Shown here: piece after piece, positions 14,608 to 21,697 of the stretch | Numbering within the stretch: position 1 is the first letter of the stretch | How the letters are laid out: each line of letters starts with the position of its first letter | Source: an uncultured Selenomonadaceae bacterium | Lineage (GTDB): Bacteria > Bacillota > Negativicutes > Selenomonadales > Selenomonadaceae | Direction: 5' to 3' | DNA length: 28,273 nucleotides | NCBI GenBank assembly: GCA_937902665.1 | Contig: CALELM010000031.1 | Span: forward strand, 1-28,273 | Position numbers and translations under genes: made by a program | The notes under the pieces: generated by a model | Told to the model about the DNA's origin: nothing | Database searches by the model: none | The model's input: only the letters and a program-made list of their open reading frames with translations

Positions 14608-14634
14608 GAAGGATTTTCACATATGATGCAGAAT
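14608..14634 (+). promoter_or_regulatory. Sigma-H-like promoter of spoVS
   Basis: GAAGGATTT (14608-14616) and GCAGAAT (14628-14634), 11 bases apart, match the Bacillus sigma-H consensus RNAGGAWWW, N11-12, RNNGAAT at every defined position. In Bacillus spoVS is a sigma-H gene. Transcription would begin near 14641, leaving a leader of about 105 bases. Confidence 0.65.
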
Positions 14635-14746
14635 ATTACAGGTGAGGTGTAAGAATAATCAATCATAGTAAAAGAATCGTTATCGCAATATACGTAGCAA
14701 GTGATCTAGCAGAGGAATTCAAATTCATGGAGGGATTGTGCTAAAC

Positions 14747-15007
14747 ATGGAAATATTGAAGGTATCAGCGAAATCAAATCCAAATTCTGTTGCAGGAGCG
14801 TTGGCTGGCGTGTTGCGCGAAAGTGGAAATGTGGAAATGCAGGTGATTGGAGCGGGTGCATTGAATCAGGCGGTAAAAGCAGTTGCTATTGCTCGCGGTT
14901 TTGTTGCTCCGCATGGAATCGATCTTATTTGCGTTCCAGCTTTTACGAATATAAAAATTAAGGGGGAAGAGCGTACTGCAATTAAATTGATTGTAGAACC
15001 AAGGTAG
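14747..15007 (+). CDS. spoVS: Stage V sporulation protein S
   Basis: The 86-residue protein is nearly identical in pattern and equal in length to Bacillus SpoVS: MEILKVSAKSNPNSVAG at the N-terminus, GAGALNQAVKAVAIARGF in the middle, and GEERTAIKLIVEPR at the C-terminus. It is an Alba-like small protein, possibly nucleic-acid binding, needed for late sporulation in Bacillus but also kept in non-sporulating bacteria. ATG 14747 gives the family start; an in-frame GTG at 14738 would add three residues and is too close to GGAGGG. A sigma-H-like promoter lies upstream. Confidence 0.96.
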   Translation: MEILKVSAKSNPNSVAGALAGVLRESGNVEMQVIGAGALNQAVKAVAIARGFVAPHGIDLICVPAFTNIKIKGEERTAIKLIVEPR

Positions 15008-15036
15008 GTATCGTTTAGAAATAGGAGTGGAAGCAA

Positions 15037-15870
15037 ATGCCAAGTGATTTGCATATGCATACAAATTTTTCTGATGGCAGGATGTCACCAGAGGAGCTTG
15101 TGGCAGCGGCAAAGGCTGCGGGGCTGAAGTACATTGCGATTACAGACCATGATACAGTGGACGGCGTGACTCATCTGTATGAAAATGGACTGTATCCATC
15201 TTGTGGGATCAGGCTTATTCCGGGAATTGAATTCAGTGCGTATCACCCAACGCAGGAGATACATATTCTTGGATATAACATTGATATATATCACCATGAT
15301 TTGGTGGATAAGCTCAGTGATGTGATAGAGGCGAGGTGGACTAGATTTGCAGAAATGATAGAAAGGCTTCAGAAGCTGGGGTATGATATAAAGGAGTCTG
15401 AGGTCTTGACTTTAGCGGAGGACAGCCGAGCAGTCAGCAGATCGCATGTTGCTCAAATATTGGTAAAAAAAGGGTACTTTTCGACAATTTCAGATGTGTT
15501 TTTGTCGTTGCTTGGAAAAGGGAAGGAGGCGTATGTGCCTCATTACTATCTGGAGGTAGAGGAAATCATCTCTTTGGTTCGCTCTGCTGGTGGGACACCA
15601 GTTTTAGCACATCCAAAGCTGGTACGGGATGATGATATTGTGGAGAGAATTTGCCAAATGGGAATCCAAGGAATAGAGGTTTTTTATCCGCAGCATGATG
15701 CGGAAGATACGAAACGTTATATGGAAATGGCAGATAAGTATCATTTGCTGGTTTCTGGGGGCTCGGATTTTCATGGATATGCGACAAGGATACCAACGGA
15801 GCTTGGCTTGTTTACAATAGAGGATCAATGGGCAGAAAAGTTTTATCGCCCCCAAAAGCAGCTGATTTAA
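15037..15870 (+). CDS. PHP-domain phosphoesterase
   Basis: This 277-residue protein belongs to the PHP family related to RNase AM/YciV (3',5'-nucleoside bisphosphate phosphatase or 5'-3' exonuclease on short RNA). Metal-binding motifs are in order: DLHMHTNFSDG (residues 4-14), ITDHDTVDG, PGIEFSAY, then in the C-terminal half VLAHPKLV and SGGSDFHG. It is complete and has no additional domain. The ATG at 15037 follows TAGGAGTGG. Its place between spoVS and the P-loop/Asp23 gene, downstream of rny and ymdB, fits a role in RNA or nucleotide turnover, though the exact substrate is not known. Confidence 0.9.
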   Translation: MPSDLHMHTNFSDGRMSPEELVAAAKAAGLKYIAITDHDTVDGVTHLYENGLYPSCGIRLIPGIEFSAYHPTQEIHILGYNIDIYHHDLVDKLSDVIEARWTRFAEMIERLQKLGYDIKESEVLTLAEDSRAVSRSHVAQILVKKGYFSTISDVFLSLLGKGKEAYVPHYYLEVEEIISLVRSAGGTPVLAHPKLVRDDDIVERICQMGIQGIEVFYPQHDAEDTKRYMEMADKYHLLVSGGSDFHGYATRIPTELGLFTIEDQWAEKFYRPQKQLI

Positions 15871-15891
15871 AAGGTAAGGGAGTGCCGCAAA

Positions 15892-16725
15892 ATGGATGTT
15901 ATAGCATTGGTTGGTCCGAGCGGGACTGGAAAAAGCCATCGCGCATTGATGGTGGCAAGCAAGAATGAAGCGGATGCGATAATTGATGATGGAATTCTCA
16001 TCAAGGACGGAAAGATCATAGGGGGTCATTCTGCTAAAAAGGAAAAGAGCAAGATCATGGCAGTGCGGCGAGCGATTTTTGTCTTGCCTGGTCATGTGCA
16101 GGAGGTTCAGAAGGCGATTGAGGAATCCAAACCGCATCGCATTCTGATTTTGGGAACTTCGGAAAACATGGTACAAAAGATTGCAAAAGCATTGGAGCTG
16201 CCTGCGATTGCCAAGATTGTTCACATTGAGGATATCGCCACGCAGGAGGAAATGGAGAAAGCACAGTCTTATCGCTTGAAGCAGGGCAGGCATGTGATTC
16301 CTGTGCCGACAATAGAGCTGAAGCCTCATTTTTCTGGATTCCTGATTGACCCGTTGCAGTCCTTCTTTAAGCGTTCTTCAACACAGCGGCGGCGTTTGGG
16401 TGAAAAATCTATTGTTCGCCCAGTGTTTAGCTATTACGGAAAGCTTATCATAGACGACTCTGCAATCAAGTCTATCGTGGAGAAAGTCGTGACGGCTAGA
16501 GATTTTGTAAAAAAAATCAGTCATGTCAAGGTGAAGCATCAATGGGAGGGCGATGAAGATCAGGGTGTCGATATATCCTGCGGAATCGTTTTGACTTATG
16601 GGAATCACCTGCCGACACTTTTGGCGCAGACGCAGAAGCACGTCCGCGAGGCGGTGGAGTTTATGACGGGTATGGTAGTTCGCGAGGTAAATATTGAAGT
16701 CAAGGCACTTTTTGTGAGTACCTGA
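15892..16725 (+). CDS. P-loop ATPase fused to an Asp23/Gls24-like domain
   Basis: The 277-residue protein begins with a hydrophobic strand and a Walker A motif, VGPSGTGKS (residues 7-15). It has no clear Walker B that I can place. The last 85 or so residues resemble Asp23/Gls24 (DUF322) proteins: a GKLIIDDSAIKSIVEKVV segment, a central beta region, and KHVREAVEFMTGMVVREVNIEV near the end. Asp23 proteins are envelope-stress or membrane-associated scaffolds. The combination suggests a nucleotide-controlled partner, but its function is not known. It starts at ATG 15892, 21 bases after the PHP gene, and is followed by a strong terminator that ends the cluster. Confidence 0.8.
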   Translation: MDVIALVGPSGTGKSHRALMVASKNEADAIIDDGILIKDGKIIGGHSAKKEKSKIMAVRRAIFVLPGHVQEVQKAIEESKPHRILILGTSENMVQKIAKALELPAIAKIVHIEDIATQEEMEKAQSYRLKQGRHVIPVPTIELKPHFSGFLIDPLQSFFKRSSTQRRRLGEKSIVRPVFSYYGKLIIDDSAIKSIVEKVVTARDFVKKISHVKVKHQWEGDEDQGVDISCGIVLTYGNHLPTLLAQTQKHVREAVEFMTGMVVREVNIEVKALFVST

Positions 16726-16734
16726 ATTTAGTTG

Positions 16735-16770
16735 GCTGACAGAACATGCAAGGTGTCTGTCAGCTTTTTT
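16735..16770 (+). terminator. Terminator before cobO
   Basis: GCTGACAG (16735-16742) pairs perfectly with CTGTCAGC (16757-16764), followed by TTTTTT. It ends the rny-to-Asp23 region and lies 14 bases before the cobO start. Confidence 0.9.
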
Positions 16771-16784
16771 ATGGAGGCAGTTCT

Positions 16785-17360
16785 ATGCTACAGGTTTATA
16801 CGGGGAACGGAAAAGGAAAAACAACAGCGGCGATAGGTCTTGCCATTCGTGCGCTCGGTGCAGGCAAGAGAATCTATATGATGCAATTCATGAAAAGCCT
16901 AGCCTACAGTGAACAAAAAATTTTGCAGGCATTTGCGCCTCAGCTTTGTCTGCGAACGGCAGGGAAGCCATTTTTTATTGCGCAGGAAGGAAGCAATGTG
17001 GATGAATTGGCGAAACAATCCTGGGCAAAAAATACAGTGATTTTTCCTCCGGGACATCCTCCCAGAGAATATGTTGCATTGATGGAAAAGGGCTTGCAAA
17101 AAGCATGGGAAGACATACAGGATGGCATGTATGATGTTGTGATTTTGGATGAAGTCAATGTGGCACTTTTTTTTCAAGTGCTGGAGCGTGAGAGCGTGGA
17201 GGATTTCCTGCAAAAAATATCGCCCAATACAGAAATTGTCTGTACTGGGCGAAAAGCGCCTGATTGGCTAATAGAACGAGCGGACCTTGTTACGGAAATG
17301 CACGAGGTCAAGCACTACTATACGAGGGGAATTCTAGCGCGTGAGGGTATCGAAAATTGA
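16785..17360 (+). CDS. cobO: Cob(I)yrinic acid a,c-diamide adenosyltransferase
   Basis: CobO/BtuR transfers the adenosyl group of ATP to cobalt in corrinoids, giving the coenzyme form of vitamin B12. The 191-residue protein has the family P-loop TGNGKGKTTAAIGLAIRALG (residues 5-24), VVILDEVNVAL in the middle, and CTGRKAPDWLIERADLVTEM near the end. ATG 16785 follows ATGGAGG; the longer open frame runs back through the terminator and is rejected. No other cobalamin genes and no cobalamin riboswitch were seen. Adenosylcobalamin would be needed by methylmalonyl-CoA mutase in a propionate-forming organism. Confidence 0.93.
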   Translation: MLQVYTGNGKGKTTAAIGLAIRALGAGKRIYMMQFMKSLAYSEQKILQAFAPQLCLRTAGKPFFIAQEGSNVDELAKQSWAKNTVIFPPGHPPREYVALMEKGLQKAWEDIQDGMYDVVILDEVNVALFFQVLERESVEDFLQKISPNTEIVCTGRKAPDWLIERADLVTEMHEVKHYYTRGILAREGIEN

Positions 17361-17364
17361 TGCC

Positions 17365-18693
17365 TCATGTCGGTTCTTGCGTGGAAGTCTTATCTTGAGG
17401 CTCGTTTTTCTGCGTAATGAGTATTTTGTCGATACGGGCACGATCCATATCAAGTACTTCAAAAATCATGCCATTCCATTCAAAATGTTCTCCTTCTTTT
17501 GGAATGTATCCAAAATAGGAAGTCACGAATCCGCCCATAGTTTGGAAATGGTCGTGGTTTTCATCGGGAAGCGTCTCGACATGAAAGCGTTCCTTGAAAT
17601 CATCAATGGAGCATAGCCCGTCAACAAACCATGAGTTTTCATCTCTTTGGATGAATTGGATAGCATCAGGCTCTCCGGCGGCTTGCATGTCACCAATGAT
17701 TTCCTGCAAGATATCATCGAGAGTTATGAATCCTATCACGCCTCCGTATTCGTCCAGCACCATTGCTTCATGCGTGCCTGTGTCGCAGAATTTTTTCAGC
17801 AGGCGGAAGGTCTCCATGGAACGTGGGATGGAGAGCGGTTTTCTGAGATATTGGGAAAGCTCCAGTGACTTTTGTTCCAATGATGCATCCAAAAGATCCT
17901 TTGCGTGGAGTACACCGCAAAAATCGTCAAGGTTATCCCGACCAACGGGAAATACGCTCTGGGGGTGTTCACGAATGACCTTCAGGTTGTGTTTCAAGGA
18001 GTCTTCAAGGTCGAGCCAAAGCATCTGCGTTCGAGGTGTCATCAGCGCATAAGCTGTTTGGTCACTCAGTCGAAAGATTCGGTCTACCATGCCTTGTTCT
18101 GTTTTCTCAAAAGTGCCGTCTTCTGTTCCTTGCTCAATGAGATCCTTGACTTCTTCTTCCGTCACGGTATCTTCGATATGCGGATTGATGCCAAAAATAA
18201 GCAGAATGACGTTAGCGGATTTGGAAAGAAGCCCAACCAATGGACGGGTGAAAAGCGTTAGTGTGGTCAGCAGCTTGTGATATTTGAGGAGCATGTATTC
18301 CGGCTTTTGGAAAGCAATTTTTTTAGGGAGAAACTCGCCCAGCAGAAGCAGGAAATATGTGATGATGATTGTGCTGATGACCAAAGCAGTTGCCTTGGGA
18401 TGCGGAAGAAACGCAAGCTGCGAGGCTAGAAAGGGAGACAGCAGCAGACTGCTGGAAAGTCCGGAGAGTATCCCCATAAAGGTAATGCCAAGCTGCATGA
18501 CAGACAGGGTTTCCTCTGGTCGCTCCAAAAGAGAAAGTGCTGATTTTGCAGAAGGGGAACCATCCTCTGCTAATTTTTCAAGGGTTCCCTTGCGGCTTTC
18601 TGTTAAGGCTGTTTCCATGAGTGAGAAAAAGCCATTAGCGAGAATAAAGCAGACAGTAAGGACTAAAAAAAGTCCCGCATCTGAATTGTCCAA
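17365..18693 (-). CDS. CNNM/HlyC-CorC family membrane protein with CBS pair
   Basis: This 442-residue protein belongs to the CNNM/CorB-type family, whose members are linked to Mg2+ or Co2+ transport; many are mislabelled hemolysins. The N-terminal DUF21 region (about residues 1-190) has several hydrophobic helices, including LFLVLTVCFILANGFFSLME and ITYFLLLLGEFLPKKIA. A CBS pair follows (about 205-345, with ALMTPRTQMLWLDLE and VLDEYGGVIGFITLDDIL), then a CorC_HlyC domain to the end. The start is TTG 18693 with AAAGGA upstream on the minus strand; no ATG fits. It is convergent with cobO, only four bases apart. R element copy E lies directly upstream and would be transcribed in antisense as part of its leader. 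Confidence 0.92.
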   Translation of the reverse strand: MDNSDAGLFLVLTVCFILANGFFSLMETALTESRKGTLEKLAEDGSPSAKSALSLLERPEETLSVMQLGITFMGILSGLSSSLLLSPFLASQLAFLPHPKATALVISTIIITYFLLLLGEFLPKKIAFQKPEYMLLKYHKLLTTLTLFTRPLVGLLSKSANVILLIFGINPHIEDTVTEEEVKDLIEQGTEDGTFEKTEQGMVDRIFRLSDQTAYALMTPRTQMLWLDLEDSLKHNLKVIREHPQSVFPVGRDNLDDFCGVLHAKDLLDASLEQKSLELSQYLRKPLSIPRSMETFRLLKKFCDTGTHEAMVLDEYGGVIGFITLDDILQEIIGDMQAAGEPDAIQFIQRDENSWFVDGLCSIDDFKERFHVETLPDENHDHFQTMGGFVTSYFGYIPKEGEHFEWNGMIFEVLDMDRARIDKILITQKNEPQDKTSTQEPT

Positions 18694-18715
18694 AAAATCT
18701 TCACATCCTTTAAAA

Positions 18716-18863
18716 ATAACGAAGCTAAGACGCCCCCTTCTTCAACAGGTTGCTGTAAGTGGGGGAAGCCAAATTTTAACAAGCGGTGAGCATATCTCCC
18801 GCTTCGTTGAAACGCAAATTGGAGGGAAAATGCTTATGGCATTTTCTTGAACAATGGCGTTAT
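18716..18863 (+). repeat. R element copy E, complete
   Basis: This is a 148-base complete copy, ATAACG to CGTTAT. Hairpin 2 has a full AAGCGG (18781-18786) with CCGCTT (18799-18804) pairing. GGAGGG is at 18821-18826 and the tiny frame starts at 18830. It lies between the divergent CNNM gene and rsmD, 22 bases from the CNNM start codon. Confidence 0.9.
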
Positions 18864-18875
18864 GAAACTCTGCTT

Positions 18876-18904
18876 ATTATATCATAGCTGGGGAAAAATG
18901 TCAT
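18876..18904 (-). promoter_or_regulatory. Minus-strand sigma-70 promoter of the CNNM gene
   Basis: Read on the minus strand, ATGACA (18904-18899) and TATAAT (18881-18876) are 17 bases apart. Transcription would begin near 18869 and pass through all of repeat copy E before reaching the start codon at 18693. Confidence 0.6.
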
Positions 18905-19003
18905 TTTTATCTAATGACTTGTCAAGTATGTTTTATAAGTATTCAATTTGTATATGTAATTTTTTCGATATGTTGTATGCAGCATAAAATCCTAAACTTA
19001 TTG

Positions 19004-19032
19004 TTCACGAATGAAAAAAAGTGTGCTAAAAT
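19004..19032 (+). promoter_or_regulatory. Candidate promoter of rsmD-coaD
   Basis: TTCACG (19004-19009) and TAAAAT (19027-19032) are 17 bases apart, 37 bases before the rsmD start. The -35 match is modest. The rest of the very AT-rich gap 18905-19003 shows no further feature I can support. Confidence 0.45.
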
Positions 19033-19068
19033 GGGTATGCTTGAATTTGAAGCCTTGGAGTGAAGTCA

Positions 19069-19644
19069 ATGAGAATCATAACAGGAACAGCGAGAGGCTG
19101 TAGGCTCAAGGCACCAAAGGGGCAGGATACACGTCCGACAGCAGATCGTATCAAGGAATCACTGTTCAACATTTTGGGGCAGAGGATTTTTGGACGGGAT
19201 GTTTTGGATATTTTTGCAGGCACGGGAAACCTTGGTCTGGAGGCACTTTCCAGAGGGGCGGCATCAGCCGTATTTGTGGATCAGGCAACGGGAAGCCTTA
19301 TTAAGGAAAATGCGGTACATGCAAGGCTGGACAAAAATTCTAAGGTCGTTTCGGGAGATGCGTTCGCTGTTCTTCGCAGGCTGGAGGCTGGCGGGCAGTC
19401 TTTTGGGGTGGTTTTTTGCGATCCGCCTTATCATAAGGGACTTTGGGAGAAGGCGCTTTTGCAGCTGGATGCTTCCTCATTGCTTTCCGAGAATGGAATT
19501 TTGATAGTGGAGCATGGTGCAGATGAGGAGAACCTTCCTGAGTTAAAGTACCTTTTGAGAGTGCGAAATGAGCGTTATGGCAAAACAACGCAACTAAGTA
19601 TTTTTCAGCGGCGAAGCTATGTGGAAGGGAGCGAGTTTGCGTGA
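19069..19644 (+). CDS. rsmD: 16S rRNA (guanine966-N2)-methyltransferase RsmD
   Basis: RsmD methylates G966 of 16S rRNA with S-adenosylmethionine. The 191-residue protein shows MRIITGTARG at the start, RPTADRIKESLFNIL, the SAM-binding DIFAGTGNLGLEALSRGA (residues 47-64) and the N6/N2-methyltransferase motif DPPY near residue 118. ATG 19069 follows TTGGAGTG; an in-frame GTG at 19060 is too close to it. Its TGA stop overlaps the GTG start of coaD, and this rsmD-coaD pair is common in Firmicutes. Confidence 0.95.
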   Translation: MRIITGTARGCRLKAPKGQDTRPTADRIKESLFNILGQRIFGRDVLDIFAGTGNLGLEALSRGAASAVFVDQATGSLIKENAVHARLDKNSKVVSGDAFAVLRRLEAGGQSFGVVFCDPPYHKGLWEKALLQLDASSLLSENGILIVEHGADEENLPELKYLLRVRNERYGKTTQLSIFQRRSYVEGSEFA

Positions 19645-20126
19645 AGAGGGCTGTTTGTTCCGGCAGTTTTGATCCGGTGACGAGCGGGCATATTGATATT
19701 TTTGAACGTGCCAGCCGCATGTTTGATGAGATCCTTGTCTGCGTGTTTTGCAACATCAGGAAGAAATCGTTCTTTTCCGTGGAGCAGAGAATGGATTTTT
19801 TGCGTGAGGCGACATCGCATATACCGAATCTCAAGGTGGATTCGTTTTCAGGATTGCTTGTGGATTATATGCGGGAGCATGATGCGAGGATTCTCGTCCG
19901 TGGTGTGAGATCTGTCAAGGATCTGGAGTATGAGCAGGACAATGCAAGAGCGATTGCGCATCTTGCGCCCGAGATTGAGACGGTGTTTTTGCTGACGGCT
20001 CCCTCGTATTCCTTTGTCAGCTCCTCCTGCGTGAGAGAACTGGCAGCTTTTCGGGGCTCTGTGCATGGAATCGTTCCTGCTTGCGTGGAGGAGGCTCTTT
20101 TGGAGCGGTGGAAGCAAGAAGAATAG
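19641..20126 (+). CDS. coaD: Phosphopantetheine adenylyltransferase
   Basis: CoaD makes dephospho-CoA from 4'-phosphopantetheine and ATP, the penultimate step of coenzyme A synthesis. The 161-residue protein has the nucleotidyltransferase motif GSFDPVTSGHID (residues 8-19, with the TxGH-type histidine), RGVRSVKDLEYE, and the second motif VSSSCVRELA. Length is usual. It starts at GTG 19641, with its first bases overlapping the rsmD stop (GTGA), so translation is probably coupled. Confidence 0.96.
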   Translation: MKRAVCSGSFDPVTSGHIDIFERASRMFDEILVCVFCNIRKKSFFSVEQRMDFLREATSHIPNLKVDSFSGLLVDYMREHDARILVRGVRSVKDLEYEQDNARAIAHLAPEIETVFLLTAPSYSFVSSSCVRELAAFRGSVHGIVPACVEEALLERWKQEE

Positions 20127-20174
20127 AAGCCAGCAAATTTATGAAATAAAAGAATAAAAGAAGGTAGTGTAGAT

Positions 20175-20882
20175 ATGTCAGTAAGAGATACTTTGAGCGA
20201 AATAGAGAAATTGGTTGGGGAAGCAAGCCACATGCCGCTTACAGACAAGTGCCTTGTCAGTGAGAATGATCTGGTGCATTTGGTCAGCGACTTGAGAAAT
20301 GATCTTCCACACGAATTGGATCAGGCGGCAGAGATTATGTCCAAGGAGGACGAGATTTATCGTGCGGCACATCGGGAAGCAGATGAGATTGTCAAGAAGG
20401 CAAAGGAATATGCCAAGGAAATGACGAACAGCCACGAGATTACCAAGAAGGCGAAGGAAGAAGCCAAATCCATCCGAAGGGCAGCTGAGGAGCAGGCACG
20501 CGGGATTTTGGAGAAAGCGATTCAAGAGTCGAGCAAGTTGCGTGGTGATGTCAATAGCTACTCCAATCAAGTTTTTGATCAACTGATAGCGCATGTATCG
20601 GGGACGTATCAGGGATTCCAGCAGGCACAGGCCAGCATGCAGCAGACCCAGCTTGGGCTGCAGCAGGCATGCCAGACACTGATGCAGGCAAAGGAACAGT
20701 TGAATCAAGAGGTACAGCAGCAGATGCAGGCAGAGGCAAAGACGAAGCTTTCCTTTGCGCAGACACAGGCGCAAGCGGCCGCTCCGCAGCAGGGGCTGCA
20801 GCCGAAGGCGGCACCTGTGCCATCGCAGACGCCTCCCTCGGAGCTTCAGCAGCAGGGTGTCGTTCAGGCAAGACAGCAATGA
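20175..20882 (+). CDS. Coiled-coil protein with Gln-rich C-terminus
   Basis: The 235-residue protein has a mostly charged coiled coil (about residues 45-125, with DEIVKKAKEYAKEM and IRRAAEEQARGILEKA) reminiscent of the ATP synthase b subunit or DivIVA-like proteins. A second, Gln/Ala-rich helical part follows (QQAQASMQQTQLGLQQ), then a low-complexity tail rich in Gln, Pro and Ala. There is no membrane anchor. Similar proteins annotated as ATPase-like often follow coaD in Firmicutes, but no nucleotide-binding motif is present. The ATG at 20175 follows GAAGGTAG. A terminator follows, so it likely ends the rsmD-coaD unit. Confidence 0.75.
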   Translation: MSVRDTLSEIEKLVGEASHMPLTDKCLVSENDLVHLVSDLRNDLPHELDQAAEIMSKEDEIYRAAHREADEIVKKAKEYAKEMTNSHEITKKAKEEAKSIRRAAEEQARGILEKAIQESSKLRGDVNSYSNQVFDQLIAHVSGTYQGFQQAQASMQQTQLGLQQACQTLMQAKEQLNQEVQQQMQAEAKTKLSFAQTQAQAAAPQQGLQPKAAPVPSQTPPSELQQQGVVQARQQ

Positions 20883-20891
20883 GATAGGAGG

Positions 20892-20924
20892 AAGCTCTTC
20901 CCGTTTGGGAGGAGCTTTGTTTTT
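20892..20924 (+). terminator. Terminator before larB
   Basis: AAGCTCTTCCC (20892-20902) pairs along its whole length with GGGAGGAGCTT (20907-20917), one pair being G-T, with loop GTTT and followed by TGTTTTT. The T-run leads directly into the larB ribosome binding site. Confidence 0.8.
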
Positions 20925-20937
20925 GGAGGCATGGCGG

Positions 20938-21693
20938 ATGAAGGAAGAGGATATACGATTGCTTTTGCAGGAATTTCAGTGCGGAAGGCTGACAGAGGAT
21001 GCAGCGGTTCGCAGGATCTGCGATGTACCTTTTGAAAACTTGGGATTTGCAAATGTGGATCATCATCGGGAAATGCGTCAAGGGATTCCAGAGGTCGTTT
21101 ACGCGGAGGGAAAAACGAAGGAACAGCTTTTGGCGATTCTGCAATCGCTTTATGCGCATGGAACTGGCAATCTGATGGCAACGAGGGCGAGTGAGGAAAA
21201 GTATCAATTTGTGAGGGATGGAATTCCTGAAATGCAGTACGATTCGGCAGCTCGCATGATTTATTTGGAGAGAGCGCAGGTATCGAGGGATACGTCACGG
21301 CATATCTTGGTGGTAACGGCAGGAACCAGTGATATCCCGATAGCAGAGGAAGCAAGGCTGACAGCGTATCTTTGCGGACATGAAGTCCGAACCTGCTATG
21401 ATTGCGGGGTGGCAGGCATTCATAGGCTTCTTTCCCATCGGGAAGATATCTTGCAGGCAAATGTTGTTATTGTTGTTGCTGGCATGGAGGGGGCGCTTGC
21501 AAGCGTGGTGGGCGGCCTTACGGACAAGCCTGTGATTGCAGTGCCGACCAGCATAGGGTACGGGGCATCCTTTCATGGATTGTCGGCACTTCTTTCCATG
21601 CTGAACAGCTGCGCTTCCGGTGTTTCCGTAGTGAACATAGATAATGGATTTGGCGCAGGAATGCTTGCTGGAAAAATCAATCGAATGAGGTGA
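20938..21693 (+). CDS. larB: Nickel-pincer cofactor biosynthesis protein LarB
   Basis: LarB carboxylates and hydrolyses nicotinic acid adenine dinucleotide, the first step in making the nickel-pincer nucleotide cofactor of lactate racemase and related enzymes. The 251-residue protein has a short N-terminal helical part and an AIR carboxylase (PurE)-like C-terminal domain (ILVVTAGTSDIPIAEEA, VVAGMEGALASVVGGL, PTSIGYGASFHGLSAL, NIDNGFGAG). ATG 20938 follows TTGGAGGC; the long frame further upstream runs through the previous gene and the terminator. larC starts four bases after its stop codon. Confidence 0.93.
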   Translation: MKEEDIRLLLQEFQCGRLTEDAAVRRICDVPFENLGFANVDHHREMRQGIPEVVYAEGKTKEQLLAILQSLYAHGTGNLMATRASEEKYQFVRDGIPEMQYDSAARMIYLERAQVSRDTSRHILVVTAGTSDIPIAEEARLTAYLCGHEVRTCYDCGVAGIHRLLSHREDILQANVVIVVAGMEGALASVVGGLTDKPVIAVPTSIGYGASFHGLSALLSMLNSCASGVSVVNIDNGFGAGMLAGKINRMR

Positions 21694-21697
21694 GCGG

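Noticed and set aside
16735..16784. Cobalamin riboswitch in front of cobO
   Set aside because: Only a simple terminator hairpin and a ribosome binding site fit in the 60 bases between the genes.
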